From contig JANLTU010000172.1 of assembly GCA_031363085.1 (NCBI GenBank), positions 1-59,470 of the forward strand: a stretch of DNA of 59,470 nucleotides. The letters are read 5' to 3'. The DNA comes from UBA6921 sp031363085. GTDB lineage: Bacteria > Pseudomonadota > Gammaproteobacteria > SG8-11. The position numbers were made by a program, and so were the translations under genes. How positions within the stretch are numbered: the stretch's first letter is position 1; every line of letters begins with the position of its first letter. A model generated the notes under the pieces. It searched no databases and had not been told where the DNA came from. It was given only the letters and a program-made list of their open reading frames with translations. This document shows positions 8,741 through 17,194 of this stretch, one piece after another.

Positions 8741-9295
8741 ATGGGCGCAATCAAAGAAGCCACAGAAACATCGGTCGTTAAGGTGCATACGGATGAAAGT
8801 AATATGCGTGCCAGTAGCCCAACGAATTCACTGTTGCCCGCATTCGCAGCGATAAGTGGAGCGGCGGCCACGGGAATTCTCCACGGCTACGATTTGAATG
8901 ATCGCCCGTTAGTAACGGGCCTTGCGCAGTTGCCCGGCGAAGTGGTGGGTGCACACACGACCGTTCCGTTAACCCTTGCAATGATCGGCGCCAAAGTTGT
9001 GGTGTTATTTGAGCAGGGAAATTTTTACTCGCCGATTATTGTGGGTGTCATACAGAATTCTGCGCTTGCGACACCGAAAGACGAGAGCTCAAATCAGCAG
9101 AAATCACCGCAACTATCCATTCAGGCTGACGACGACCGCTTCATCGTGTCCGCCGAACGAGAAATTGTCCTGCGTTGCGGTGAATCGAGCATCACATTGA
9201 CGCGCGCAGGCAAAGTCATCATCAAGGGCAACTACATTTTGAGTCGCGCGACCGGGTACAACAAAATCAAGGGCGCGGCCATTGACATTAACTAG
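8741..9295 (+). CDS. DUF6484-type T6SS accessory protein
   Basis: A 184-residue protein lying 17 bases after vgrG. Its central region (GILHGYDLNDRPLVTG, then FYSPIIVGVIQN) is the beta-rich OB-like segment seen in DUF6484 proteins. The C-terminal part (SAEREIVLRCGESSITLTRAGKVIIKG) repeats the VgrG/gp5 beta-helix signature. It probably sits near the spike as an adaptor or spike extension. The family assignment is from memory of neighbouring VgrG gene order and motif style. Confidence 0.7.
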   Translation: MGAIKEATETSVVKVHTDESNMRASSPTNSLLPAFAAISGAAATGILHGYDLNDRPLVTGLAQLPGEVVGAHTTVPLTLAMIGAKVVVLFEQGNFYSPIIVGVIQNSALATPKDESSNQQKSPQLSIQADDDRFIVSAEREIVLRCGESSITLTRAGKVIIKGNYILSRATGYNKIKGAAIDIN

Positions 9296-9307
9296 GCGCT
9301 AAACACC

Positions 9308-10351
9308 ATGTGGCAAGTCGACAACCGCACACCGTTTGCCGCTGAACGCGGATGGGTTCGTGACCGTAATGGCGCCGAGGTCTGGCTCGTTGCGGTTAAG
9401 TGCACTTTCGATATCAAGCCGGACGGCTCAACTGAGGTTTCTTCCGAGCAGCCATCGGTGTTGCTGGTTCCGGAGTATTACGGCGAGCCAGGAAAGAGCA
9501 GCATGCGTTACGACACGGACTTGGTTCTAACCAAGAAGACCACCGATGTGATTTTGAACGGTCACGCGTATGCACCCAACAATAAGCCCGTCACCAAACT
9601 CGATGTTGAAATGCGAGTGGGGCCGGTAACCAAGAAATTGTGCGTCTACGGCGATCGCACTTGGGGTGCGTTCGGCGCGAGTTCGCCGCAGCCATTTAGC
9701 AAAATGCCGCTGGTCTACGAGCGGGCATTTGGGGGTGTCGATCATAAATCAGCGCATCCCGAGCGAGACTGGGAATGGCGCAATCCGGTGGGAACTGGAT
9801 TCGCTGCTTCGCAGTTTCACTTGTCCGGTGTCCAACTACCGAACATCGAATATCCAAACAAACTTTTCAGCGGGGCGACCTCCCCGGCTGGATTCGGACC
9901 GATCTGTAGCCATTGGCAGCCACGCGCTGGGTTTGCCGGCACCTACGACGACAAGTGGATGAAAACGCGCCAGCCACTGCTGCCCGAAGACTTCGACGAC
10001 CGCTACTTCCAATGTGCGCCTGTGGATCAACAGTCGCCGGTTTTCCTGCGCGGCGACGAGCCCGTGGCATTAATGAATCTGACTCCGCAGGGCAACTTAA
10101 ACTTCAATCTACCGCGCGTCATCCTGGGCTTCGAGACTCGTTTCTATGATGGTAGTCGTGAGCTACACAAGACCCGTAACTTGCACACGGTGATTCTCGA
10201 GCCCGATTTCCCGCGCGTGTCTCTCGTCTGGCATTCGGCGCTGCCTTGCCACTTCAAGGTCCAGAAACTCGAACGCACCATCGTCACCATGAAGCGTTTA
10301 TTGCGTAACGGTGAACAACCGGCCGAGGAAACAGCGATGGAGTTAGCATGA
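9308..10351 (+). CDS. DUF2169 family T6SS effector adaptor
   Basis: A 347-residue protein with the DUF2169 pattern: an opening WQVDNRTPFAAERGWVRDRNG, then PEYYGEPGKSSMRYDTDLV and PLVYERAFGG. DUF2169 proteins are found beside VgrG and PAAR-like effectors and act as adaptors or chaperones for loading. The stop overlaps the start of the next gene by four bases (ATGA at 10348-10351), which supports translation as one cargo operon. Confidence 0.88.
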   Translation: MWQVDNRTPFAAERGWVRDRNGAEVWLVAVKCTFDIKPDGSTEVSSEQPSVLLVPEYYGEPGKSSMRYDTDLVLTKKTTDVILNGHAYAPNNKPVTKLDVEMRVGPVTKKLCVYGDRTWGAFGASSPQPFSKMPLVYERAFGGVDHKSAHPERDWEWRNPVGTGFAASQFHLSGVQLPNIEYPNKLFSGATSPAGFGPICSHWQPRAGFAGTYDDKWMKTRQPLLPEDFDDRYFQCAPVDQQSPVFLRGDEPVALMNLTPQGNLNFNLPRVILGFETRFYDGSRELHKTRNLHTVILEPDFPRVSLVWHSALPCHFKVQKLERTIVTMKRLLRNGEQPAEETAMELA

Positions 10352-11406
10352 TGAATGGCGATGCTATCTACGTCGTTGGGCTCGGTGCCTCCACGCCGGT
10401 AGGCCGCGATGCTTGGTCCAGCGCCGCCGCCGTGCGCGCTGGCATCTCTGGCTTCGGCCAACACCCCTACATGATCGATACGGCCGGTGAACCGATGCGC
10501 GTCGCGCGCGCGCCGTGGCTGGATATCGATCTGACTGGCGTCGCACGTTATGAGGCCTTGCTATTTCCCGCGCTAGACCAGGTATTCGCCGCGCTTCCAA
10601 ATGACGCAGGCTCACTGCACATCGCGCTTGCTCTGGGCCTCCCGAGTCCACGTCCTGGTCTCCCTGCGGATCTGCAATCTGCTTTGGTGAACAGCATCGG
10701 CGGTCGTTATGGTCAGACCCTCACGGTGCTAGGCGCATTCCCGCATGGACATGCCGCTGGACTACTGGCGCTGGACGCTGCGGTGAACAAACTTACGCAA
10801 GGCGCTTTGGATGCCTGTGTGGTCGCGGGTGTCGACTCTTATCTCGCGCCCGAAACGTTGGAATGGCTTGAAGGGTGCGATCAATACCATGGCGCTGGTC
10901 CGCTCAATAACGCTTGGGGATTTCTTCCTGGAGAGGCCGCTGGTGCGTTATTGCTGGCGCGTGGTGCCGTCGTCGAACGAATGCGTCTAACGCCGCTCGC
11001 ATGCATCCTGGGTGTAGGCACAGCGTTCGAATCCAAGCGCATCAAGACCGAGACTGTGTGCATCGGTGAAGGGCTCACGCAAGCCTTTCGTGCAGCGCTC
11101 GCCACGCTGCCATCGGGAAGCAAAGTCACCGATGTGTACTGCGACATGAATGGCGAACCCTATCGTGCCGATGAGTATGGCTTCACGGTCCTGCGCACCA
11201 AAGAATCATTCGAGTCCGCATCTGACTTTTCAGCACCCGCTGACTGCTGGGGAGATGTGTCCGCAGCGGGCGGGCCGCTGCATATTGGCTTGGCCGCAAT
11301 CGCCGCTAGCAAGCGCTACGCCAACGGGTCATCCGCATTTGTATGGGCGAGTTCCGAGGGCGGCGAGCGCTGCGCAGCGTTGGTGGCGGTGGGAGGCGTG
11401 AACTAA
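10348..11406 (+). CDS. Thiolase-superfamily (beta-ketoacyl-synthase-like) protein of the T6SS island
   Basis: A 352-residue protein that starts like a ketosynthase (AIYVVGLGASTPVGRDAWSS) and has the internal repeat LLALDAAVNKLTQGALDACVVAGVDSY of the thiolase fold. The nucleophile-elbow position, where ketosynthases show a Cys within TACASG, here reads AFPHGHAAG and no Cys is visible, so it is probably not a condensing enzyme. Similar proteins occur between DUF2169 and DUF4150 genes in T6SS cargo clusters. The role is unknown; a scaffold or loading function is an inference. The next gene begins immediately after its stop. Confidence 0.7.
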   Translation: MMNGDAIYVVGLGASTPVGRDAWSSAAAVRAGISGFGQHPYMIDTAGEPMRVARAPWLDIDLTGVARYEALLFPALDQVFAALPNDAGSLHIALALGLPSPRPGLPADLQSALVNSIGGRYGQTLTVLGAFPHGHAAGLLALDAAVNKLTQGALDACVVAGVDSYLAPETLEWLEGCDQYHGAGPLNNAWGFLPGEAAGALLLARGAVVERMRLTPLACILGVGTAFESKRIKTETVCIGEGLTQAFRAALATLPSGSKVTDVYCDMNGEPYRADEYGFTVLRTKESFESASDFSAPADCWGDVSAAGGPLHIGLAAIAASKRYANGSSAFVWASSEGGERCAALVAVGGVN

Positions 11407-12492
11407 ATGCCGGTTACGATCAAGGTCAACGGCGTCGCCAACTCCCTGGTGCACAAGGGCAGTAATGGTATTTCCACAGCAACGATCCCAGACGTGTGCA
11501 AGACGCCGACTCCTGGCGGCCCAGTACCCATGCCGTATCCGAACATCTCGCAGTCGGCCACGCTGGCGAAGGGTACGACGACTGTGAAGGCCGATGGTGG
11601 AATGATGATTGCGGTCAAGGGATCGGAGTTCTCGCTATCGAATGGCGACAACGCTGGGGTGGCTGGGGGAGTTAAGTCCAGCACGTTCATGAAGGAATCG
11701 ACGTGGATTCTTTACTCGTTCGACGTGAAGATGGATGGGAAGAACGCTTGTCGGTTGTCGGACAAGAAGTTTCATAATCACGAGAACACAGTCAATCTCG
11801 CAGGCGAAATTCAGGCAGCCGTCGCTGTGGCTCCTGGTAATTGGGATATCAAATGTCTGCTGGACATCCTGTGTAAGCAGGACAAAAATGACGTCAAAAA
11901 AGCAAGCAAGCTGAATATAGTGGGCGTCGACCCTCTCGTTTTTGACGATCCCGTCTACAAGGGAGGGAGTTGGACTACGAAGGAGTTTCATGCCGGAGGA
12001 ACGCAAAAAGCAGGAGAGATTCAGATGGTGCGAAACATGAGTTGTGAGGACGCTGCGGTGACCTTGCATCATGAATTACTCCATTCAGACCAGCCGAACA
12101 CAATGTCTTGGCCCGAAAAAGAATACGACGCCTATAAACGGACGGAGGAATGGGCTATCCAGCGCGGTCTTCCTTCGCAGCACGCTGATTTCAGAAAGTC
12201 GGCGCCGATGCTGTCAGGGCAATTCGGCCCAGGTGCTCCCGTTGTGGATGAAGCTGCGATCAAACGAAACGTTGACAAATGGTATCCGTTCACTCCTCCA
12301 GCAATACCTGGTGGTCCCACGCCCCCGCAAGTGGTGGGTAGGACTGCTGACGGAAAAAGAGTGATCCTCCAAGACAGCGCTGGCAATCAGTCGCTCAGAT
12401 CAGTGCAAGAAGGAGACACGTTCCCCGCTAACAAGCCGAGAAACCCACCCAATGAAAAACAGATTCCTCCCAAGGATTTCAAATGCCCGTAA
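11407..12492 (+). CDS. PAAR-like (DUF4150) T6SS effector with HExxH metalloprotease-like C-terminal domain
   Basis: A 361-residue protein. Residues 1-125 are a DUF4150/PAAR-like tip domain (Asn-Gly repeats, CKTPTPGGPVPMPYPNISQS). The rest is a separate domain. It carries VTLHHELLHSD at about residues 218-228, a perfect HExxH zinc-protease motif, followed by acidic residues (EKEYDAYKRTEEW) that could supply a third ligand. The tail is Pro-rich. The base composition after about position 11750 looks less GC-rich than upstream, as is common when effector domains are swapped. The predicted job is a T6SS-delivered metalloprotease or related hydrolase. The lipoprotein encoded immediately downstream is a candidate immunity protein. 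Confidence 0.8.
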   Translation: MPVTIKVNGVANSLVHKGSNGISTATIPDVCKTPTPGGPVPMPYPNISQSATLAKGTTTVKADGGMMIAVKGSEFSLSNGDNAGVAGGVKSSTFMKESTWILYSFDVKMDGKNACRLSDKKFHNHENTVNLAGEIQAAVAVAPGNWDIKCLLDILCKQDKNDVKKASKLNIVGVDPLVFDDPVYKGGSWTTKEFHAGGTQKAGEIQMVRNMSCEDAAVTLHHELLHSDQPNTMSWPEKEYDAYKRTEEWAIQRGLPSQHADFRKSAPMLSGQFGPGAPVVDEAAIKRNVDKWYPFTPPAIPGGPTPPQVVGRTADGKRVILQDSAGNQSLRSVQEGDTFPANKPRNPPNEKQIPPKDFKCP

Positions 12493-12510
12493 CCGTGCAG
12501 GGAGTTTCAG

Positions 12511-12978
12511 ATGAGGCTGATCTCTTTCGAGCCACATCATCTGCGTACGAGATATCTTGTAACGGGATGTCGGGTTGCGGCTTTCTTCCTTATGGCAGGC
12601 TGCAGTCAACACCACGTGGAGCACACCGGTAACAAGCAGGAAATCATTATGCGAGAATTCAGGTTACATTATGAAACGATTGTGATCACCGAGTCGGATA
12701 TGGAGAATATACGACGAGCGGTTATCGATAGACTCGCTCGCGAGGATGACGATCCTCACCGCTTTCTGAAGAAGGAGTTGGAAGGGAGTATCGCCGTGTT
12801 GGGATCCGAAGACAGCCGCTTCGGACCTTGGGTCCTAACCGACAGGAATGAACAATTGGCGCTCGTCCGCATCCCGCCAAGGGGTGCCATGAATTATCTG
12901 TTTGTAGCTAGGCTGGACCGGCACCAAGGCCACTGGATTGTGACAGAGTTCTTCCAGGAACGAATGCAAGCACAATAG
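12511..12978 (+). CDS. Small lipoprotein, putative immunity protein for the upstream effector
   Basis: A 155-residue protein 18 bases after the effector gene, with a GGGAG ribosome-binding site before the ATG. Residues about 20-34 form a hydrophobic stretch that ends in LMAGC, a lipobox, so the mature protein should be anchored in the envelope after Cys. The mature part is charged and mixed alpha/beta, and I do not recognise the family. Effector-immunity pairs are usually adjacent in this order, and a periplasmic lipoprotein would fit an effector that acts in the periplasm. Immunity function is inferred from position only. Confidence 0.55.
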   Translation: MRLISFEPHHLRTRYLVTGCRVAAFFLMAGCSQHHVEHTGNKQEIIMREFRLHYETIVITESDMENIRRAVIDRLAREDDDPHRFLKKELEGSIAVLGSEDSRFGPWVLTDRNEQLALVRIPPRGAMNYLFVARLDRHQGHWIVTEFFQERMQAQ

Positions 12979-13001
12979 ACGTGAATTTCATGGAGACGGA
13001 G

Positions 13002-13021
13002 CCCCCTACATCGCTAGGGGG
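13002..13021. other. Perfect hairpin after the putative immunity gene
   Basis: CCCCCTA at 13002-13008 pairs with TAGGGGG at 13015-13021 around a six-base loop. There is no T tract on either side, so it is not a standard terminator. It lies just left of the IS3 relic. Confidence 0.4.
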
Positions 13022-13080
13022 GGTAGGCCACCCGTAGGGAAAACAAGGGTATGCATGGCCTTTTAGAGGATCGTTATATG

Positions 13081-13360
13081 GCGGACAACCGCAGGATTTC
13101 AGCACCAACCTCCCCCGCCAGGTGTCCGACATCACCTATATACCAACCCACGAAGGTTGGCTGTATTTGGCGGGCATCAAGACCTATCGCGTGTGAGACC
13201 TCGGCTATGCGTTGGGCGAACGCATGACGAAGGAATGGGTGGCTCGGGCGTTATTTGGCGCGGTGTCGCAGCATAGCCCGCCGCCGGGCTCATTCACCAC
13301 TCGGATCGCGACAGCCAGTATTGCGCGCACGACTACCGCCGATTTCCGTCGACCACTATA
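13081..13360 (+). pseudogene. IS3-family transposase (OrfB) relic, frameshifted
   Basis: Reading this stretch in shifting frames gives recognisable IS3 OrfB segments: VSDITYIPTHEGWLYLAGIK (around 13122-13180), then GYALGERMTKEWVARALF, and after a further shift LIHHSDRDSQYCAHDYR (around 13287-13340). These are the DDE-domain landmarks of IS3 transposases. A TGA interrupts the first segment and the second Asp region is out of frame, so it is dead. Ends and target duplications are not visible. It separates the putative immunity gene from the TIGR02270 gene within what was probably one T6SS cargo cluster. Confidence 0.8.
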
Positions 13361-13391
13361 TCAACTATCGTAATCGCGGCGGAACTGCACA

Positions 13392-14627
13392 TTGATCATT
13401 GAGAGCATTGTTGCTCAGCATGCCGAAGAGACTAAGTTTCTTTGGTATCAACGCGCGGTAGCTATTAGGGCACCGCATCTCGCTTTGCGAGAACTAGTGA
13501 AACACGATGGTCGTATCGACGCGCACATCGACGGCTTGCGCGTCGCGGGTGAAGCAGGCTGGAAAATATGCGAAGAGCAGCTAACGACAGAAGAGTTTGG
13601 TGCAATGTTTTCCGCGACGGTGCTCGCGCTCGAAGCGCAACAATACCCACAAAGAATAGAAACGCTGCTGAGTTTGGCTGAGTCTACTCCCGCGATGCAG
13701 CCCGGTTTGATCTCAGCCTTCGGTTGGGTTTCCTCGCAGCACACACAAGCTACGGTTAACGAACTGCTCACCTCCAGTTCGCCGTTTCGCCGCCGCGTGG
13801 GAATCGCGTGTTGCGCCATTAATCGCACCGATCCCGGGCACGCGTTGGAAGCGGCGATCAAGGATGCAGATCCTGCGCTGCGTGCACATGCACTGCGTGC
13901 GGCCGGCGAGTTGGGTCGGCAGGACCTTGTGCCCGTGTTGCAGCGGGAATTCAATGACGAGAACGAAGCCTGCCAATTCTGGTCCGCATGGTCGGCGGTG
14001 CGGTTGGGTGACGGGGCGGCGGTTAACGTGCTGAAAAAATTTGCCGAACATCCGCACTATCAACAATGCGCACTGCAAATGACGCTGCGCTGCTTGCCGC
14101 GCATGCTCGCTGAAAATCAGCTTAGCGAACTCATGGAGCATGACGTTCTGCAGCGCTTGGTGGTACAGGGCATGGGTATCATTGGCGATCCATCGTACAT
14201 TCCCGCGTTGTTGCAATTGATGGCGATTCGCGAGGTCGCGCGCGTCGCGGGTGAGTCGTTCACTATGATTACAGGTCTCGATCTCGAGTATGAGAATTTG
14301 GAGATGGACGCACCGAAGGGCTTCGAAACCGGTCCAACGGAAAATCCTGAAGACGAAGACGTGGCACTCGATCCCGACGAAGACCTGCCGTGGCCTAATC
14401 CGGAGTTGGTCGGAAAATGGTGGGAAGCAAACAAGAGCCAGTTCAAAGAAGGGCAGCGTTATCTGCTCGGCCAGCCGATTGACGCTAACAACGCGCAGCG
14501 CGTATTGCGCATCGGGCGGCAACGTCAACGCATTGCGGCGGCGTTGGAGCTGGCGATCATGCATCCGAATCAATCGTTGTTCGAAACGCGTGCTCCGGGA
14601 TTCCGGCAGCAGCAACTCTTGAAATAG
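13392..14627 (+). CDS. TIGR02270 family protein (HEAT-like repeats, T6SS-associated)
   Basis: A 411-residue protein opening with a segment like EQHAEETKFLWYQRAVA... then HIDGLRVAGEAGW, the signature I associate with TIGR02270 proteins found near VgrG genes. The middle is alpha-helical with HEAT-like repeats (AIKDADPALRAHALRAAGELGR), and there is an acidic patch near residues 312-335. The start is TTG at 13392, right after the IS3 relic, with only a weak ribosome-binding site. A few N-terminal residues may have been lost to the insertion. The function is unknown; a role in T6SS cargo handling is inferred from neighbours. Confidence 0.8.
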   Translation: MIIESIVAQHAEETKFLWYQRAVAIRAPHLALRELVKHDGRIDAHIDGLRVAGEAGWKICEEQLTTEEFGAMFSATVLALEAQQYPQRIETLLSLAESTPAMQPGLISAFGWVSSQHTQATVNELLTSSSPFRRRVGIACCAINRTDPGHALEAAIKDADPALRAHALRAAGELGRQDLVPVLQREFNDENEACQFWSAWSAVRLGDGAAVNVLKKFAEHPHYQQCALQMTLRCLPRMLAENQLSELMEHDVLQRLVVQGMGIIGDPSYIPALLQLMAIREVARVAGESFTMITGLDLEYENLEMDAPKGFETGPTENPEDEDVALDPDEDLPWPNPELVGKWWEANKSQFKEGQRYLLGQPIDANNAQRVLRIGRQRQRIAAALELAIMHPNQSLFETRAPGFRQQQLLK

Positions 14628-14686
14628 CGTTGGCTGACCATGATCGCTCAGTACCTTCCGGTTGCTCAGGCGCTATCCTTGTTCTT

Positions 14687-15439
14687 ATGTCCCCCTACCG
14701 CCCTCTCATTGACCTTTCCATACACATCATTAACCGCCGAGCAAAGTCCTACCGGAATCTGGTGGTTGCAATGGTTGTGGTCGGCATCGCGTCGATCATT
14801 GCTGTGTTGGTGTTGTGGGCGTGGCAAATGTTGAGTTTTGCGTTTTTCGTCGTTCCGCTGAGTGGGCTGTTTTATTTTGCCGATGCGAAAACGCTCGCGG
14901 ACTGGCGCTCGCAGGTGTTGGCGGTTTGGAGCCGTGGCGAAATCGATATCAGTGCGCTCAACACCGCATTACGCGCGCATCCCAAGTTGCCGAAAGCAAC
15001 GCTTGAAGGAATGCTGGCGACATTACCCGCGACAGGCGAGCTTGTCGCCGAGCATCGTGTGTCACTAAAAACGCGTGAGGCAGTCACTGCGCTGGCTGTG
15101 GCGCTCTATTCTTTTCGTGCTGACCAGCTTGCGTTGAAGATGAGTGGGGTGACGCTGGTTGTCTTGGCCGTCATCGGTAGCGCTGTGCTGGAGGGTTGGT
15201 ATCCGTTATTACTTCTCATGGCGGTTTTTATCATTCCGTTGTTGACTTTATTGAGTAGGAAGATTCGGCTGCGCGATGCGCAGGTGAAGATCCAGGCCGC
15301 GCAGCTTGATCCATGTTTTGACAGTTTGGCATTCAACCGCATCGCCGCTGGCCTCGACTGGGGATCAATCGCAGACACGGCCAGGAACAAATTTATTGTT
15401 CCAGATATATCAGCGACCGATCCACGGATTGAGTGTTGA
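14687..15439 (+). CDS. Membrane protein of the T6SS cargo cluster
   Basis: A 250-residue protein from the ATG at 14687; an in-frame TTG at 14630 is less likely. Two hydrophobic helices lie near residues 25-65 (LVVAMVVVGIASIIAVLVLW; AFFVVPLSGLFYFA) and two near 150-185 (GVTLVVLAVIGSAVLEGWYPLLLLMAVFII). The rest is cytoplasmic and charged. Similar membrane proteins follow TIGR02270 genes, but I cannot name a family. Its last 30 bases overlap the 3' end of the convergent vapC gene. Confidence 0.65.
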   Translation: MSPYRPLIDLSIHIINRRAKSYRNLVVAMVVVGIASIIAVLVLWAWQMLSFAFFVVPLSGLFYFADAKTLADWRSQVLAVWSRGEIDISALNTALRAHPKLPKATLEGMLATLPATGELVAEHRVSLKTREAVTALAVALYSFRADQLALKMSGVTLVVLAVIGSAVLEGWYPLLLLMAVFIIPLLTLLSRKIRLRDAQVKIQAAQLDPCFDSLAFNRIAAGLDWGSIADTARNKFIVPDISATDPRIEC

Positions 15440-15835
15440 GACTCCGGTGGGTTCAAAGTCGGCGACATTGCGTGTTACGACGGTCATGCCGTGCACAAGT
15501 GCCGTCGCGGCGATAAGCCCGTCACGAACAGGGCGTGGGTCTGGTACATGCAATCTTGCGCTGCGCTGAGCAACAGCGGTATCGACAGCCAGGATGCGGC
15601 CTGTGAACGCCGGCAACACGTGACTATTCATCCAAGCACGAAATATCGCTCCCTGCGATGGATCTCGGCGTTCGAGGAGCAATACACCGATCTCTAGCTC
15701 TTGAATGGTGATCGCCGACAGATACAAATCGGCGGCATCCAGGCTGTCGGCCCAATTCGCAACATGTCCATCCGCTTTACCCAGGCGAATCTTCCGTAGC
15801 TCGGACACCACATTAGTATCGAGCAAGTAGTACAT
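15410..15835 (-). CDS. vapC: PIN-domain ribonuclease toxin (VapC/FitB-type)
   Basis: A 141-residue PIN-domain protein. It opens YLLDTNVVSEL, with the first catalytic Asp and the Asn typical of FitB-like VapC. The middle acidic residues lie in SAITIQELEIGV, and the last in PVRDGLIAATAL and TRNVADFEP. VapC toxins cleave RNA and are neutralised by a small antitoxin. The Phd-type antitoxin gene is immediately upstream and its stop touches this start, so they form one operon. The 3' end overlaps the convergent membrane-protein gene by 30 bases. Confidence 0.9.
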   Translation of the reverse strand: MYYLLDTNVVSELRKIRLGKADGHVANWADSLDAADLYLSAITIQELEIGVLLLERRDPSQGAIFRAWMNSHVLPAFTGRILAVDTAVAQRSARLHVPDPRPVRDGLIAATALVHGMTVVTRNVADFEPTGVSTLNPWIGR

Positions 15836-16089
15836 CAGGAGAGATCTGCTGCTTGCGCGCGGTCGTGCAATGGCGAGACTTCAAAATCAACCGCTTCGAT
15901 GCCAGGCATCGCCAGTAGATCGGCGATCTTGGTATATCCGCCCGTGACTTTCTTATACTCGTCAAACGTCAGCAGAACATACGCCGGCCGCCCGCGGTCC
16001 GTAATGAACACCGGCCCCGCTTCGGCCGCTTTCTTGGCCTTGCTTGCGCCTTGGATAAATTGGCGGCTTGAAAGCGTGGTAATCGCCAT
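15835..16089 (-). CDS. Phd/YefM-family antitoxin
   Basis: An 84-residue protein with the Phd/YefM DNA-binding fold: SSRQFIQGASKAKKAAEAGP, VFITDRGRPAYVLLTFDEY. The C-terminal tail, which would wrap the PIN toxin, is acidic (AVDFEVSPLHD). In these systems the antitoxin also represses its own operon. The gene directly precedes the vapC-like toxin, with the two meeting at base 15835. Confidence 0.88.
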   Translation of the reverse strand: MAITTLSSRQFIQGASKAKKAAEAGPVFITDRGRPAYVLLTFDEYKKVTGGYTKIADLLAMPGIEAVDFEVSPLHDRAQAADLS

Positions 16090-16182
16090 AGCAGTACCTC
16101 GTGCTTGCGGATAATGGATAATGTAGCTACGTTACTACATAAGCGCTTTGTACGCAATATGTGGCATGAGTGGCATGAGAAT

Positions 16183-16300
16183 CAGCCCCCAATTTACACG
16201 TCGCTACGAGTTAAACCGTTGCAGCGTCAGCCTGTCCAAATCAACTTCCGGTGTGCGGTCTGTGATAATTAGTGATAGTTAGGGTCAGACTCCAATTATA
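16183..16300 (-). repeat. Dispersed repeat, copy 1 (degenerate C-terminal protein tail plus GGGTCAGACTCCAATT motif)
   Basis: On the minus strand, bases 16204-16265 read a tail, TDRTPEVDLDRLTLQRFN, then a stop. This resembles the C-terminus of D-amino-acid dehydrogenase-like FAD enzymes. On the plus strand the segment is flanked by GGGTCAGACTCCAATT at 16282-16297 and by a weaker version at about 16186-16194. Two further copies occur at 16993 and 18714. Confidence 0.6.
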
Positions 16301-16463
16301 AGTTGATTGGTGGGCGCCGAGCGTACGTCGCAATGACATAAACGTAGGGTGCAATCGTGCACCGCTTCGAATCTCTCCACCGCCAAACCCCCCGGCGCAA
16401 TTCGCTCATGCGATTGCGTCCTACGCCATCCTTCACCGCGCGCCCGACATTATTGCAATTTCG

Positions 16464-16730
16464 TTGGAACCGCTGCTGTACAAAATCGATACCGGACAAA
16501 CCGTCGTATCGTCGATTGGGTGGGTGCCGATAGCATTCAGCAAAGTACACAGGAAGGAGTGGTGTATTCGAGTTCTCACGAACCCGATAAAATGTGAACC
16601 TCAGGAACACAACCGGTATCGTTTCTGGGGGCAAATCGAGGTGCTTGACGGTAGATACTTGCGCGTAGTAACACTTACGAACAAAACGACGATCCACAAC
16701 GCTTTTCCCGACCGAGGATTTAAACCATGA
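16464..16730 (+). CDS. Small protein paired with DUF2283 gene
   Basis: An 88-codon frame starting at TTG 16464. The same frame is open upstream to 16302 without a better start, so the N-terminus is uncertain. The C-terminal part (RYLRVVTLTNKTTIHNAFPD) resembles small partner proteins that accompany DUF2283 genes, where a beta-strand segment ends in HNAFxDRxFKP. The stop overlaps the next ATG by four bases (ATGA at 16727-16730). Such pairs are sometimes proposed as toxin-antitoxin modules, but this is not shown here. Confidence 0.5.
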   Translation: MEPLLYKIDTGQTVVSSIGWVPIAFSKVHRKEWCIRVLTNPIKCEPQEHNRYRFWGQIEVLDGRYLRVVTLTNKTTIHNAFPDRGFKP

Positions 16731-16945
16731 AGCTCCAATACTACTCCGACACGGATTCGCTCTATATCGAGCTCGTGGAAAAGCCGAGCGTCGAAAGTCG
16801 CGAAATATCCGAAGGCGTCATACTTGACTATGGCGCGGATGGGAGCGTAGTCGGAATCGACATCGACAATGCCAGCACGAAAACCGAACTAAAAGAGCTG
16901 ACCCTCAGCAAACTACCGATACAGAAGCAAATCATCGCGGCTTAA
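16727..16945 (+). CDS. DUF2283 domain protein
   Basis: A 72-residue protein with the DUF2283 layout: MKLQYYSDTDSLYIEL, then a mid segment EISEGVILDYGADGSVVGI and an acidic end. These small beta-rich proteins usually overlap a partner gene, as here. The function is unknown; an antitoxin-like role has been suggested for similar pairs, but nothing in the sequence proves it. Confidence 0.75.
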   Translation: MKLQYYSDTDSLYIELVEKPSVESREISEGVILDYGADGSVVGIDIDNASTKTELKELTLSKLPIQKQIIAA

Positions 16946-16992
16946 AAACTGCGGAACGACCATCCTTACGGCGAAAGGACGCCAACGCGAGC

Positions 16993-17130
16993 AGTTAGGG
17001 TCGGACTCCAATTTAAACTCCGCTAGAGATAAACCGTTCCAGCGTCAATCCGTCTAAATCAATTTCCGATATGCGTTCCGATGCCACATCGGCCAAAATC
17101 TTTGCGGCAGGCGCAGGCCGGTCCAGTATT
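16993..17130 (-). repeat. Dispersed repeat, copy 2
   Basis: GGGTCGGACTCCAATTTA begins at 16998 on the plus strand. On the minus strand the frame ending at the TAA at 17013 reads PAPAAKILADVASERISEID followed by LDGLTLERFISSGV. This looks like the last 35 residues of a D-amino-acid dehydrogenase-like FAD enzyme, with no intact gene upstream of it. It lies just beyond the stop of the fadL-like gene. Confidence 0.6.
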
Positions 17131-17194
17131 CGGCGCGGGGAAAATCACCGGTGTGTGGTTACAGAATCCCGGCCGACCCGCAAGTCCTCCGACC

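Noticed and set aside
16302..16463. Upstream extension of the DUF2283 partner frame
   Set aside because: The frame is open, but there is no good start codon or ribosome-binding site, so I used the TTG at 16464.
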